Shown here: positions 45,838 to 55,992 of the stretch, piece after piece
Layout of the letters: every line of letters begins with the position of its first letter
How positions within the stretch are numbered: the first letter of the stretch is position 1
Source: Microbacterium sp. BH-3-3-3
GTDB taxonomy: Bacteria; Actinomycetota; Actinomycetes; Actinomycetales; Microbacteriaceae
Assembly (NCBI RefSeq): GCF_007679045.1
Contig: NZ_VEFS01000004.1
Location: forward strand, 1 to 64,000
Direction of reading: 5' to 3'
Length of the DNA stretch: 64,000 nt
Made by a program: the position numbers and the translations under genes
Notes under the pieces: generated by a model
Told to the model about the DNA's origin: nothing
The model's database searches: none
Seen by the model: the letters and a program-made list of their open reading frames with translations, nothing else

Positions 45838-47745
45838 TCAGCGCAGGCGCACGCGCAGCCATCGCACGCCGTGCGGGGCGAGCGTGAGACCCGCCCCGAG
45901 CCACACGGGGTGCACCGCGACCAGATCGAGCGCCTCGGGCGCGAGCCCCGACAGCGTGACGGCGTCGATCTCGGCGGGGGAGTCGGCGACGTTCGCCAGC
46001 ACCAGCACCGCGAAGCCGACGTCGCCCGGGCGCAGGAAGGCGACGACGGATGCCACGTGCGTGTCGAACGCGACGAGCTCGTTGCCCGCGAATTCCGGCG
46101 TCGACCGGCGCACCTCGGTCAACCGCGTGAGACGCGAGTACACGCGTCCGGCCGCGGTGTCGGCATCCGTCCGCTCGGCGTACCTCTCGGCGGGGCGGTG
46201 CGGTCGGTGCACCCAGCGGCTGTCGCCGGCCTCTTCCGCGCGCTCGGCGTAGGAGTAGTCGTTGAGCTGTGCGACCTCGTCCCCGAGGTAGAGCAGCGGG
46301 ATCCCGCCCGTCGACAGGGCGAGCGCGTGCGCGAGGATCACGCGGTCCTCGCCCCCCGCGTCGCCGGCCTCGATCCCCGCGAGCGAGGCCGTGGTGCCGG
46401 TCACCCGGGCGTCGCCGGTGCGCGGGTTCTCCTGGAACGGCACGCCGCGGGCGAAGGAGCCCTCGGCCCGGCCCACGTAGAAGTCGTTGAGGAAGCGGCG
46501 ATGCGGGTACCCGTCGATGCCGAGCTCGGCGGCATCCTCGTCGGCGAAGGTCCAGCCGATGTCGTCGTGACTGCGCACGTAGTTGACCCACGCGGTGCCC
46601 TCCGGCAGGTCGTGGCGGCGTTCGAGCGCCTGCTGCAGCAGGCGGCCGTCACGGGTGGCGAGCGCCTCCCAGGTCAGCGCCATCTGCAGCGGGTTGTACG
46701 AGATCTGGCATTCGTCGGGCGAGATGTACGACACCACCTCGTCGGGGTGCACGATCGCCTCGGATTTGAACAACATGCCCGGGGCGGCCATGCGCAGCAC
46801 CGCGTTGAACGCCTGCAGCAGCAGGTGCGCCTCGGGGAGGGACTCGCAGGGGGTGCCGAGCTGCTTCCAGATGAAGGCCACGGCATCCATCCGCAGGATC
46901 TCCACGCCCTGGTTGGCGAGGAAGAGCATCTCGCCCGCCATCGCCTCGAAGACGGCGGGGTTGGCGTAGTTGAGATCCCACTGGAAGTGGTAGAACGTCG
47001 CCCAGATCCAGCGGCCGTCGTCGAGCTGTACGAACGAGCCGGGGTGGTCGTCGGGGAAGATCTCGCGGGTCGTCCGCTCGTACGCGTCGGGCATCTCGCG
47101 GTCGGGGAAGATCAGGTAGAAGTCCTCGTACCCCGCCTCGCCCGCGATGGCCTTCTGCGCCCACTCGTGCTCGTTGCTGGTGTGGTTGAAGATGAAGTCG
47201 ACGACGAGCGAGATGCCCGCGCGGCGCAGGTCGGCCGCCAGTTCGGCGAGCTCCTCCATGGTGCCGAGCTTCGGATTCACGCGTCGGTAGCTCGACACCG
47301 CATAGCCGCCGTCGCTGTTGCCCTCGGGGCTATCGAACAGCGGCATGAGGTGCAGGTACGTGAGGCCGAGTTCACGGAAGTACGGAATGGAATCCCGGAT
47401 GCCGCTGAGCCCGCCCGCGTAGCGATCGACGTAGCAGACCCCTCCGAGCATGCGCTCGCTCTCGAACCAGTCGGGGTCGCTCGCACGTTCGCGATCGAGC
47501 GCCTTGAGCGCGCGGGGCCGCGAGACCCACGAGCGTCGCGCCAGATCGACGACCGACGCGAGGCGCTCGAGCCCGTCGGGGCGGTCGCCGTACAGGCGCA
47601 CGAAGAGTTCGTGCAGGCGCGGGAGGTGCAGTTCGGCGCCCGCGAGGAACTCGCGTTCGGCCTGCGCGTCGGTGAGGGAGGAGAGGATCCGCGCGACGTC
47701 GTGGGATCCGGAGTGCAGCTGTGTCACGAGCAAAGCCTGACGCAT
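45838..47745 (-). CDS. amylosucrase (GH13_4)
   Basis: A 635-residue enzyme of amylosucrase length. The helical N-domain (to about 90) precedes the (beta/alpha)8 barrel. Catalytic residues are nucleophile Asp287 (ILRMDAVAFIW), acid/base Glu329 (FKSEAIVHPDEV) and His393-Asp394 (VRSHDDIGW), numbered within one of the Neisseria enzyme (D286, E328, D393). GIDGYPHRRFLNDFY and the extended B' region also fit. It would transfer glucose from sucrose to alpha-1,4-glucan, or hydrolyse or isomerise sucrose. No signal peptide, so cytosolic. Confidence 0.9.
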   Translation of the reverse strand: MRQALLVTQLHSGSHDVARILSSLTDAQAEREFLAGAELHLPRLHELFVRLYGDRPDGLERLASVVDLARRSWVSRPRALKALDRERASDPDWFESERMLGGVCYVDRYAGGLSGIRDSIPYFRELGLTYLHLMPLFDSPEGNSDGGYAVSSYRRVNPKLGTMEELAELAADLRRAGISLVVDFIFNHTSNEHEWAQKAIAGEAGYEDFYLIFPDREMPDAYERTTREIFPDDHPGSFVQLDDGRWIWATFYHFQWDLNYANPAVFEAMAGEMLFLANQGVEILRMDAVAFIWKQLGTPCESLPEAHLLLQAFNAVLRMAAPGMLFKSEAIVHPDEVVSYISPDECQISYNPLQMALTWEALATRDGRLLQQALERRHDLPEGTAWVNYVRSHDDIGWTFADEDAAELGIDGYPHRRFLNDFYVGRAEGSFARGVPFQENPRTGDARVTGTTASLAGIEAGDAGGEDRVILAHALALSTGGIPLLYLGDEVAQLNDYSYAERAEEAGDSRWVHRPHRPAERYAERTDADTAAGRVYSRLTRLTEVRRSTPEFAGNELVAFDTHVASVVAFLRPGDVGFAVLVLANVADSPAEIDAVTLSGLAPEALDLVAVHPVWLGAGLTLAPHGVRWLRVRLR

Positions 47746-47862
47746 GATCGGCCCTGCGGGCGACACCGCCGCGGATCGATGGGCGCCGAGGCGGCTCTGC
47801 GGGGCCCGCCCCGGCCCGTACGATCGACGATGGCTCCCGAGCGGGAGCGCGGAGGGAGAGCG

Positions 47863-48807
47863 GTGTCGGAGCGCGGATCGGTCGGCATCGCCGTCGCCGG
47901 AGCGGTGCTCATCGGCGCCCTCACGGCCCTGCAGGCGCGCATCAACGGTTCGCTCGGCGCCGAGGTCGGCGACGGCATCGTCGCGGCGGCGATCTCGTTC
48001 AGCTCGGGCCTGGTCATCCTCATCGCCCTGTCGCTGATCGTGCCGGAAGGGCGCCGCGGTTTCGGGCGACTGGTCGCCGGCATCCGGTCGCGTTCCGTGC
48101 CGCCGTGGATGCTGCTCGGCGGGCTCGCGGGGGCGTTCACCGTCGCCAGCCAGGGCCTCACGGTCGCCACCATCGGCGTCGCCCTGTTCACGGTCGGCTT
48201 CGTCGCCGGTCAGACCACGGGCGGTCTCGTGCTCGATCGCGTCGGCTTCGGCCCGGCCGGTGTCGTGCCGGTGACCGTGCGCCGCGTGGTCGGCGCCGTG
48301 CTCGCGATCGCCGGCGTCGTGGTGTGCCTGTCGGGAGACGCCCTCGGCGGCGTGCCGCTGTGGATGCTGATCGTCCCCGCGGTCGCCGGTGCCGGCGTCG
48401 CCTGGCAGCAGGGGACGAACGGCCGCCTGCGCGTGCGCGTGGAGAGCCCGCTGACGGCGACCCTGGTGAACTTCATCGGCGGAACGGTCGTGCTGGTGAT
48501 CGCCGCCCTCGTCCACGTCAGCGTCGTCGGGGCGCCGCGCGCGATCCCCACCGCGCCGTGGCTCTACGTGGGAGGGGCGGTCGGGGTCGTCTACATCTTC
48601 TTGTCGGCGGTGGTCGTGCGCCGCACCGGCGTGCTGCTGCTCGGACTCGGATCCGTCGTCGGCCTGCTGTCGACCTCGGTGCTGCTCGACGCCCTCTGGC
48701 CCGCGCCCGCCGCCCCCTCGACCCCGGTCGCCCTGCTCGCGGCGGTCGTCGCGATCGCGGGTGTCGTGGTGGCGGCCGTGCCGTGGCGGCGGCGTCGACG
48801 CACCTGA
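47863..48807 (+). CDS. DMT-family transporter (DUF606/YdcZ type)
   Basis: A 314-residue membrane protein with ten helices in two five-helix DUF606 repeats; both repeats carry the family pattern LQARINGSLG and WQQGTNGRLR. Substrate unknown. The GTG at 47863 has GGAGGGAG 5 nt upstream and gives a clean N-terminus; an in-frame ATG at 47830, 5 nt after TACGAT, would add 11 residues. Divergent from amylosucrase. Confidence 0.82.
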   Translation: MSERGSVGIAVAGAVLIGALTALQARINGSLGAEVGDGIVAAAISFSSGLVILIALSLIVPEGRRGFGRLVAGIRSRSVPPWMLLGGLAGAFTVASQGLTVATIGVALFTVGFVAGQTTGGLVLDRVGFGPAGVVPVTVRRVVGAVLAIAGVVVCLSGDALGGVPLWMLIVPAVAGAGVAWQQGTNGRLRVRVESPLTATLVNFIGGTVVLVIAALVHVSVVGAPRAIPTAPWLYVGGAVGVVYIFLSAVVVRRTGVLLLGLGSVVGLLSTSVLLDALWPAPAAPSTPVALLAAVVAIAGVVVAAVPWRRRRRT

Positions 48808-48825
48808 TCGGTCCCGGCGCACACG

Positions 48826-48857
48826 ACGACGCCGCCGGCCGGAGCCGACGGCGTCGT
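48826..48857. terminator. bidirectional terminator between the transporter and nitroreductase genes
   Basis: A 14-bp stem with one mismatch (ACGACGCCGCCGGC and GCCGACGGCGTCGT) around CGGA, between convergent genes. It lacks a U-tract like the other terminators here. Confidence 0.7.
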
Positions 48858-48867
48858 GGGGATCACC

Positions 48868-49437
48868 TCAGAGGCGGGTCTCGTCGAGCGTTCGACGCCT
48901 CTTGCCTCCGGGCATGCGCGAGAGGTGCTTCGCGGCATCCACCGTCTTGCGGCGCACGGGGCGCGAGCGCTGCGGCTTGCCCCCGACGTAGAGCCACCCC
49001 AGCAGCACCTCGCCCTTGGCGAGACCGTGCGCTTTGGCGAGCACCTTGCTGCGGGTGTTGTCGTCGGTGCGCCAGAACACGCCGAAGCCCGCCTCGTCGA
49101 GCACGAGGCTCAGCATGTGGGCGACTCCGGATGCCACGGCCTCCTGCTCCCACGCGGGGATCTTCTTCGAGCTGAGATCGGCGACGACCGCGATGATCAG
49201 CGGGGCGCGGCGGGGCTTCGACGAGAGCCCCTTCTTGCCGTCGGCCTTGTTGAGCGCGCGCGCGAGCACGTCGCGGTCGGTTCCCCGGATCTCGATGAGG
49301 CGCCAGGGCCGCAGGGTCTTGTGGTCGGCGACGCGACCTGCCGCGGCGACGAACGCCTCGAGCTCGGGTCCGGTCGGGGCGAGGTCGGTGACTTTCGACC
49401 ACGACCGGCGGTCGCGCATGGCTTCGAGCGCGCTCAT
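48868..49437 (-). CDS. nitroreductase-family FMN protein
   Basis: A 189-residue small nitroreductase: RDRRSWSKVTDLAPTGPELE at the N-terminus (FMN-phosphate RRS), ALRPWRLIEI-like core ADHKTLRPWRLIEIRG, and SGVAHMLSLVLDEAGFGVFWRT with the Gly-Val-Phe-Trp segment of YdjA-type enzymes. Physiological substrate unknown. ATG overlaps the msrB stop (ATGA), so both are one operon, perhaps oxidative-stress related. Confidence 0.85.
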   Translation of the reverse strand: MSALEAMRDRRSWSKVTDLAPTGPELEAFVAAAGRVADHKTLRPWRLIEIRGTDRDVLARALNKADGKKGLSSKPRRAPLIIAVVADLSSKKIPAWEQEAVASGVAHMLSLVLDEAGFGVFWRTDDNTRSKVLAKAHGLAKGEVLLGWLYVGGKPQRSRPVRRKTVDAAKHLSRMPGGKRRRTLDETRL

Positions 49438-49865
49438 GCTCCGTCAGCGGGGGTGTCGGTGGGGGAGTCGGCGGGGGTGAAGTTCAGCGAGAGCGAGTTC
49501 ATGCAGTAGCGGTCGCCGGTGGGCGTGCCGAACCCGTCGGGGAAGACGTGGCCCAGGTGCGAGCCGCAGTTCGCGCAGCGGACCTCGGTGCGCTGCATGC
49601 CGTGGCTGTTGTCGTCGATGAGCTCGACGGCCTCGGGGCGCACCGACTCGTAGAAGCTCGGCCATCCGCAGTGCGAGTCGAACTTGGTGCCGCTCTGGAA
49701 CAGCTCGTTGCCGCACGCGGCACAGGTGTAGAAACCGGCGCGGCTCTCGTCGAGCAGCTCACCGGTCCAGGCGCGCTCGGTGCCCGCCTGGCGCAGCACG
49801 GCGTACTGCTCGGGGCTGAGCTCGGCGCGCCACTGGTCGTCGGACTTGTCGACGGCGTAGGTCAT
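49434..49865 (-). CDS. msrB: peptide-methionine (R)-S-oxide reductase
   Basis: A 143-residue MsrB. Structural zinc cysteines 48, 51, 97 and 100 (TCAACGNELF and RCANCGSHLG), substrate block FDSHCGWPSFYE, and catalytic Cys121 in DRYCMNSLSLNF. It reduces the R epimer of methionine sulfoxide in proteins. The C-terminus carries an extra acidic/Pro tail (PADSPTDTPADGA). The start MTYAVDKSD follows GGAGA. First gene of the operon with the nitroreductase. Confidence 0.96.
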   Translation of the reverse strand: MTYAVDKSDDQWRAELSPEQYAVLRQAGTERAWTGELLDESRAGFYTCAACGNELFQSGTKFDSHCGWPSFYESVRPEAVELIDDNSHGMQRTEVRCANCGSHLGHVFPDGFGTPTGDRYCMNSLSLNFTPADSPTDTPADGA

Positions 49866-49937
49866 GGGGTTCTCTCCTTCGTCTCCTCCATTCTCCCCTG
49901 GGCGCGGGCGATCGGGTCGAGCTGGGATGATCGGGGA

Positions 49938-50927
49938 GTGGATCCGGATGCCGTGACGACGACCGTCGCCCGCTACGGGCGCTTCGCGCGAGACGAGGCC
50001 CCCGGCCGCTCGGCGGTCTACGAGGCGTGGGCGCAGCGGGTCGTCGACGACCCCGCGGTCGCGTCCGCTCTGGCGCGGATCCCCGAGACGCGCCGGCAAC
50101 CGCCGCTCGTCTTCGCGGTACTGCGTCTTCTCGGAGCGCCCCTCGACGACGTCGACGCGTGGGCGCGGTGGGTCGTCGCGAACGCCGACGAGGTGGCGGC
50201 CGAATGCGCGCGGCGCAGCGTGCAGACGAACGAGCCGCTGCGGTGCGCTGCTCTGCTCCCCGCGCTCTCGCTCATCGACGGCCCGATCGCGTTGCTGGAG
50301 GTGGGGGCGAGCGCGGGTCTGTGCCTCTACCCCGACCGCTACGCGTACCGCTACCGCCGGGGTTCCGAGACGATCGCCCTGGATCCGACCGATGGTGCGG
50401 GCACCGTCACGCTCGAGAGCGAGCTGACGGGCTCGCCCGACCTACGGATGCCGCAGATCGTGTGGCGCGCGGGCATCGACCTGAACCCCCTCGACGCGCG
50501 CGACGACGGCGACCGCGCCTGGCTGACCGGCCTCGTGTGGCCGGGGGAGGAGGGGCGTCGAGAGCGCATCGTGGGAGCGCTGGACGTCGCCGCGGCCGAC
50601 CCGCCCCTGCTCGTCGCCGGCGACGGGGCCGCGGCGCTGCCCGCGCTCGCCGCTCGGGCTCCGCGCGATGCCACGCTCGTCGTGACGACGCCCGGGGTGC
50701 TCGCCCACGTTCCGCGAGCCCATCGCGGGGAGGTGATCGCCGCGGCCCGCGCCGCCGGGCGGTGGATCACCCTCGACGACCCCGGGCTTCACGATGCCTG
50801 GTCGCAGCCCCCGCGTGTCACCCGCGGCGGCTTCGCCCTCGCCCTCGACGGCGACGTCGTCGCGGAGGTCGATCCGCTCGGGGCGTGGGTGGCGTGGCAT
50901 CCGGGATCGCAGGGCGCCCCGCAGTAA
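49938..50927 (+). CDS. DUF2332 family protein
   Basis: A 329-residue actinobacterial protein. Segments VQTNEPLRCAALLPALSLID, IALLEVGASAGLCLYPDRYA (a SAM-type glycine loop GASAGL) and IVWRAGIDLNPLDARDDGD match the DUF2332 pattern. A methyltransferase-like fold is suggested by the glycine loop but no activity is known to me. The GTG lies 6 nt after GATGAT. Divergent from msrB and 9 bp before the DUF3263 gene. Confidence 0.75.
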   Translation: MDPDAVTTTVARYGRFARDEAPGRSAVYEAWAQRVVDDPAVASALARIPETRRQPPLVFAVLRLLGAPLDDVDAWARWVVANADEVAAECARRSVQTNEPLRCAALLPALSLIDGPIALLEVGASAGLCLYPDRYAYRYRRGSETIALDPTDGAGTVTLESELTGSPDLRMPQIVWRAGIDLNPLDARDDGDRAWLTGLVWPGEEGRRERIVGALDVAAADPPLLVAGDGAAALPALAARAPRDATLVVTTPGVLAHVPRAHRGEVIAAARAAGRWITLDDPGLHDAWSQPPRVTRGGFALALDGDVVAEVDPLGAWVAWHPGSQGAPQ

Positions 50928-50936
50928 CGTCGAGGC

Positions 50937-51191
50937 GTGCCTCTGACCGACCGTGATCTCGCGTTCCTCGCCTTCGAGGGTGAGTGGAGACGCCACGCGG
51001 GTGCGAAGGAGGAGGCGATCCGCGCGGAATTCGACCTGACGCCCGCGCGGTACTACCAACTGCTCGGTCGTCTCATCGACACCCCCGAGGCTCTCGCCCA
51101 CGACCCGATGCTGGTGCGTCGTCTGCGCCGCCGTCGCGATGAGGCCGCGGACCGCCACCGGGCACGCCTCGGGCGTACCGCGTCTCGCTGA
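50937..51191 (+). CDS. DUF3263 family protein
   Basis: An 84-residue protein: LTDRDLAFLAFEGEWRRHAG, AIRAEFDLTPARYYQLLGRL and ALAHDPMLVRRLRRRRD. It matches the actinobacterial DUF3263 family and has a helix-turn-helix look (FDLTPARYYQLLGRLI), so DNA binding is possible but unproven. TAACGT lies 6 nt before the GTG. In mycobacteria and relatives it is likewise followed by a LytR C-terminal-domain gene. Confidence 0.82.
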   Translation: MPLTDRDLAFLAFEGEWRRHAGAKEEAIRAEFDLTPARYYQLLGRLIDTPEALAHDPMLVRRLRRRRDEAADRHRARLGRTASR

Positions 51192-51226
51192 GAAGACCCG
51201 AAAACTCCGACCGGTAGCATCGTCGA

Positions 51227-51826
51227 ATGGCCAGATCGACCTTCCCGCGGGATCGCTTCGACGACCTGCCGGACGCCTCCGGCCGCGTCGGGGCGCACCG
51301 CGCCGAGAGTCCGCGTTCGCGCGGCTGGATCGTGTTCCTGTGGGCGGCCATCGCCACCCTCGTGCTGATCATCGCGGGCGTCTTCGCCACGCTCGTCCTG
51401 TCGGGACGCCTGTCGTTCGGCGACGCCGACGCCCCCGCGCCCGTCATCTCCGCCGAGCCCACCACGCCGTCGGTGATCGACACCTCGTACACGGTCGTCG
51501 TGCTCAACGGCACCCCGCAGGACGGTCTGGCCGCGTCGCTGCGCGAGCAGATCGTCGCCGCCGGATGGTCGGGCGACGACGTCGAGACGGGCAACTCCGA
51601 CACCACCGACTTCGCCACCACCACCGTCTACTACAAGGGCGAGGCCGACGCCGCCGCGGCGGAGGGGCTCGCCCAGACCATCGGCGGAGCGCAGACCGCC
51701 CAGAGCGACTTCCTGCAGCCGGCCGACGACCCCGGCACCCCCGACGACGAGAGCGCGGTCAAGCGTCTCATCGTCGTGATCGGCCTCGACCGGGCCGGCG
51801 GCGCCACGCCCGCACCCACGGGCTGA
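51227..51826 (+). CDS. LytR C-terminal domain protein
   Basis: A 199-residue single-pass protein: cytosolic N-terminus, transmembrane helix at about 34-58 (WIVFLWAAIATLVLIIAGVF), then an extracytoplasmic LytR_C domain (TVVVLNGTPQDGLAASLREQ, TTVYYKGEADAAAAEGLAQT). LytR_C domains occur on LCP cell-wall ligases and alone; the stand-alone ones probably help envelope assembly. A TAGCAT box 6 nt before the ATG suggests a leaderless transcript. Confidence 0.85.
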   Translation: MARSTFPRDRFDDLPDASGRVGAHRAESPRSRGWIVFLWAAIATLVLIIAGVFATLVLSGRLSFGDADAPAPVISAEPTTPSVIDTSYTVVVLNGTPQDGLAASLREQIVAAGWSGDDVETGNSDTTDFATTTVYYKGEADAAAAEGLAQTIGGAQTAQSDFLQPADDPGTPDDESAVKRLIVVIGLDRAGGATPAPTG

Positions 51827-51970
51827 TCGCTGCGAGCGAGCCCCCGCGAGCCGCGTGTTTCCGCGGCGTAACAACTTGGGGGCACGCGCGTCAACAATGC
51901 CCGCGAACCCCCTCGCGGCGGTAGCCGGCGTGCTTACGATGACCTCGTCGTACAGCAACAGGAGATTCGC

Positions 51971-52171
51971 ATGACCCAGGGCACTGTCAAATGGTTCAAC
52001 GCCGAGAAGGGCTTCGGCTTCATCACCGTCGCTGACGGGCAGGACGTCTTCGTCCATTACTCGAGCATCGAGATGTCGGGCTTCCGCGTCCTCGAGGAGG
52101 GACAGGCCGTCGAATTCACCGTCGGCAACGGGCAGAAGGGCCCGCAGGCGGAGTCCGTGCGCCTGGCCTGA
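51971..52171 (+). CDS. cspA: cold-shock protein, CspA family
   Basis: A 66-residue OB-fold RNA chaperone with RNP1 (KGFGFI, 15-20) and RNP2 (VFVHY). It binds single-stranded RNA and melts structures. A 144-bp upstream gap contains no gene; TACGAT near 51936 is a candidate -10, leaving a short leader with CAGGAGA as ribosome site. Confidence 0.96.
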   Translation: MTQGTVKWFNAEKGFGFITVADGQDVFVHYSSIEMSGFRVLEEGQAVEFTVGNGQKGPQAESVRLA

Positions 52172-52180
52172 CCGCTGCAT

Positions 52181-52221
52181 CGAACGCCGTGGCATCCGCA
52201 CTCCGGATGCCACGGCGTTCG
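52181..52221 (+). terminator. terminator after cspA
   Basis: A perfect 18-bp stem (CGAACGCCGTGGCATCCG and complement) around CACTC with GGCATCC (52191) and GGATGCC (52205) as inner arms, followed by TCGTTCC. Confidence 0.88.
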
Positions 52222-52243
52222 TCGTTCCACGGGGGTCCGGTGG

Positions 52244-52270
52244 CTTGCACTCCCCAGGGGCGAGTGCCAG
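52244..52270. promoter_or_regulatory. degenerate second CIRCE-like element at the groL promoter
   Basis: CTTGCACTC, 9 nt, GAGTGCCAG: the CIRCE spacing with four mismatches to the consensus arms. It covers the predicted -35 (TTGCAC) and much of the spacer. Confidence 0.6.
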
Positions 52271-52273
52271 AAT
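52245..52273 (+). promoter_or_regulatory. groL: groL promoter
   Basis: TTGCAC (52245-52250), a 17-bp spacer and CAGAAT (52268-52273). The intact CIRCE begins 4 bp downstream, around the transcription start. Confidence 0.55.
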
Positions 52274-52276
52274 GAA

Positions 52277-53960
<1,684 letters not shown>

Positions 53961-53977
53961 TCCACGCTGACGCCTGA

Positions 53978-54007
53978 GAACGCCCCCTCCTCCGGGAGGG
54001 GGCGTTC
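53978..54007 (+). terminator. groL: terminator after groL
   Basis: A perfect 13-bp stem (GAACGCCCCCTCC and complement) around TCCG, followed by TTCGTTG. The next 175 bp, to the stop of the histidine kinase gene, hold no gene that I can support. Confidence 0.9.
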
Positions 54008-54184
54008 TTCGTTGCCGGGCCGGATCCGCCGGGAGTCGACCGGGCATGGAGGCCACCGACCTCGTGCCGTGGGCCGACGGAGAAGTCCGCTCCCTGGCTG
54101 CGGTTCACCCGGAGCTCGGCTCGCCAGGTATCGGGGCGCTGCGGATCTGCTCAGCCGGACCTGGCGCTGAGAGCGCGTCGGGAG

Positions 54185-55975
54185 TCAGGCGTCGGGATCG
54201 GGCCGGTAGTCCTCGGGGAGACGCTCGAGGGGCTGCGTCTCGATCAGCGCGTGCTCCTCGACGTCGCGTCGGTCGGCGAGGGGGAGCGAGACGCGGAAGG
54301 TCGCACCCCCGCCGGGGGTGTCGACGACCTCGACCGTGCCGTGCAGCAGGTCGACGATCGACGCGACGATCGACAGGCCGAGCCCCGAGCCTCCGGTCTC
54401 GCGCGTGCGCGAGGTGTCGGCGCGCCAGAAGCGCTGGAAGATCTGCTCGCGGATCTGCTCGGGAACGCCCTCGCCGTGATCGATGATCTCGATCCACCCC
54501 ATGTCGCTCTCGGCATCCACCCCCACACGCAGGCCGATGGGGGAGTCGTCGGCGGTGAACCGGCGGGCATTGCCGAGGAGGTTCGCGACCACCTGGCGCA
54601 CCTTGTTCTCGTCGCCCAGCACGATGGGGGCCAGACGCGGGGTCGCGCGCAGCAGACCCGCACCGGGCGCGGCCGCGGGGGTCTCTCCCGTGTTCGTCGC
54701 CGGGTCGGACGCGTCCTTGGACCGGCGGCGGAGGCGCGAGAGCGTCGCGCCCGCGATCGCCATCGCCGAGGTCGGGGGCGCCGCGCGGCGACGGCTGGCC
54801 GCGGTCGAGGGGCGACCGCCGGCATCGAGCAGCGGATCGAGGGTGATGGTCGGCAGCACCAGCTCGCCTCGAGAGGTCGTGTCGTCGACCGTCACCTCGC
54901 GCTGCGGAGAGGTGACGCGCAGGTCGAGGGCGGCGTCGCGCGCGATGGGGCGCAGATCGAGCTCGGTGATGGAGACGTCGCGACGCTCGTCGAGGCGGGC
55001 GAGGGCCAGCAGGTCTTCCACGAGGGCGCCCATGCGGATCGCCTCCTTCTCGATGCGCTCCATCGACTGGGCCACGTCTTCGTCGGAGCGGATCGCCCCC
55101 ATGCGGTACAGCTCGGCGTAGCCGCGCATGGTGACCAGCGGCGTGCGCAGTTCGTGACTGGCGTCGCCGATGAACCGGCGCATCTGGCGGACCGTCGCGT
55201 CGCGCTGGCCGATGGCGCCGTCGATGCGGGCGAGCATCGCGTTGATCGCGGTCTTGAGTCGACCCACCTCGGTGTCGGGCACGATGTCGGTGAGGCGCTG
55301 GCTGAAGTCACCGGCGGCGATGTCCATCGCGGTCGTCTCGACCTGGCGCAGGTTGCGGAACGCGAGGGTGACCAGCAGACGCGTCAGCAACGCGGTCGCG
55401 ATGAGGATGAGCAGGGCGACGAACGCGTAGATGCCCAGGTAGGCCGCCACGATCCGATCGGTCGGCGCGAGGGGCTGGATCACCATCTGCGTGTAGACGC
55501 CGGGATTGCCCTGCGGCTGCAGCACCCCGACGCGCGCGAGGAAGTGCTGCCCCGAGGTGGGGTCTTCGAGCTCGATGCGTTTGTCGATCTGCAGGTAGGT
55601 CTGCTCGAGCGTGAAGGTCTGCGGGATGTCGGGCAGCGACGTCGACGCGGTCCCGTTGTAGAAGGCCTCGCGCTGGCCGTCGGGGCCGTAAACGACGACC
55701 ATCGAACCGATCTGCGGGGCGTTGTCGACCTGCGAGAACACCGTCTGCCCGTCGACCGACGCCGTGGTGAAGATGCTGTTGGCGATGCTTCCCGCCGCCT
55801 GTTGCGCGAGCTGCTCGTCGAGGTTGTTCACCAGGGTCGTGCGCAGGAACACCATCGTGCCGATGCCCGCGGTGAACAGACCGATGGCGAGGAGCGCGAC
55901 GGTGACGCCGGTGACCTTGGTGCGCAGACTCAGGCCGCGCCACCAGCGCGTGAGGGAATCGTCGGAGTGCGACAG
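54185..55975 (-). CDS. sensor histidine kinase, PhoR/TcrY-like, with an insertion in the ATPase domain
   Basis: About 596 residues. Two transmembrane helices (about 20-44 and 176-200) enclose an extracytoplasmic sensor domain; then HAMP, HisKA with His274 (FIGDASHELRTPLVTMRGYA) and HATPase (NLLGNARRF, DHGEGVPEQI, GGSGLGLSI). Between the first strand of the ATPase domain and its GDENKVRQV helix sits an Ala/Pro/Arg-rich insert of about 80 residues (366-447). No ATG, GTG or TTG is found at the proper N-terminus; I place the start at a CTG (LSHSDDSLTRWW) 5-13 nt after GGAAGG, just downstream of the regulator gene. The partner regulator is upstream. Confidence 0.85.
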   Translation of the reverse strand: MSHSDDSLTRWWRGLSLRTKVTGVTVALLAIGLFTAGIGTMVFLRTTLVNNLDEQLAQQAAGSIANSIFTTASVDGQTVFSQVDNAPQIGSMVVVYGPDGQREAFYNGTASTSLPDIPQTFTLEQTYLQIDKRIELEDPTSGQHFLARVGVLQPQGNPGVYTQMVIQPLAPTDRIVAAYLGIYAFVALLILIATALLTRLLVTLAFRNLRQVETTAMDIAAGDFSQRLTDIVPDTEVGRLKTAINAMLARIDGAIGQRDATVRQMRRFIGDASHELRTPLVTMRGYAELYRMGAIRSDEDVAQSMERIEKEAIRMGALVEDLLALARLDERRDVSITELDLRPIARDAALDLRVTSPQREVTVDDTTSRGELVLPTITLDPLLDAGGRPSTAASRRRAAPPTSAMAIAGATLSRLRRRSKDASDPATNTGETPAAAPGAGLLRATPRLAPIVLGDENKVRQVVANLLGNARRFTADDSPIGLRVGVDAESDMGWIEIIDHGEGVPEQIREQIFQRFWRADTSRTRETGGSGLGLSIVASIVDLLHGTVEVVDTPGGGATFRVSLPLADRRDVEEHALIETQPLERLPEDYRPDPDA

Positions 55976-55992
55976 GGGGCGATGCCTTCCGC

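Noticed and set aside
45016..48807. A continuous plus-strand frame of over 1,200 codons across the deaminase, amylosucrase and transporter genes
   Set aside because: Only its last 314 codons (the transporter) are a gene. The rest is the antisense of amylosucrase and the deaminase, kept open by the high GC content; the sense genes have catalytic motifs.
54046..54486. Plus-strand frame beginning MEATDLVPWADGEV after groL
   Set aside because: Most of it is antisense to the histidine kinase and its composition is shadow-like (Arg-rich). Nothing between 54008 and 54184 supports a gene.
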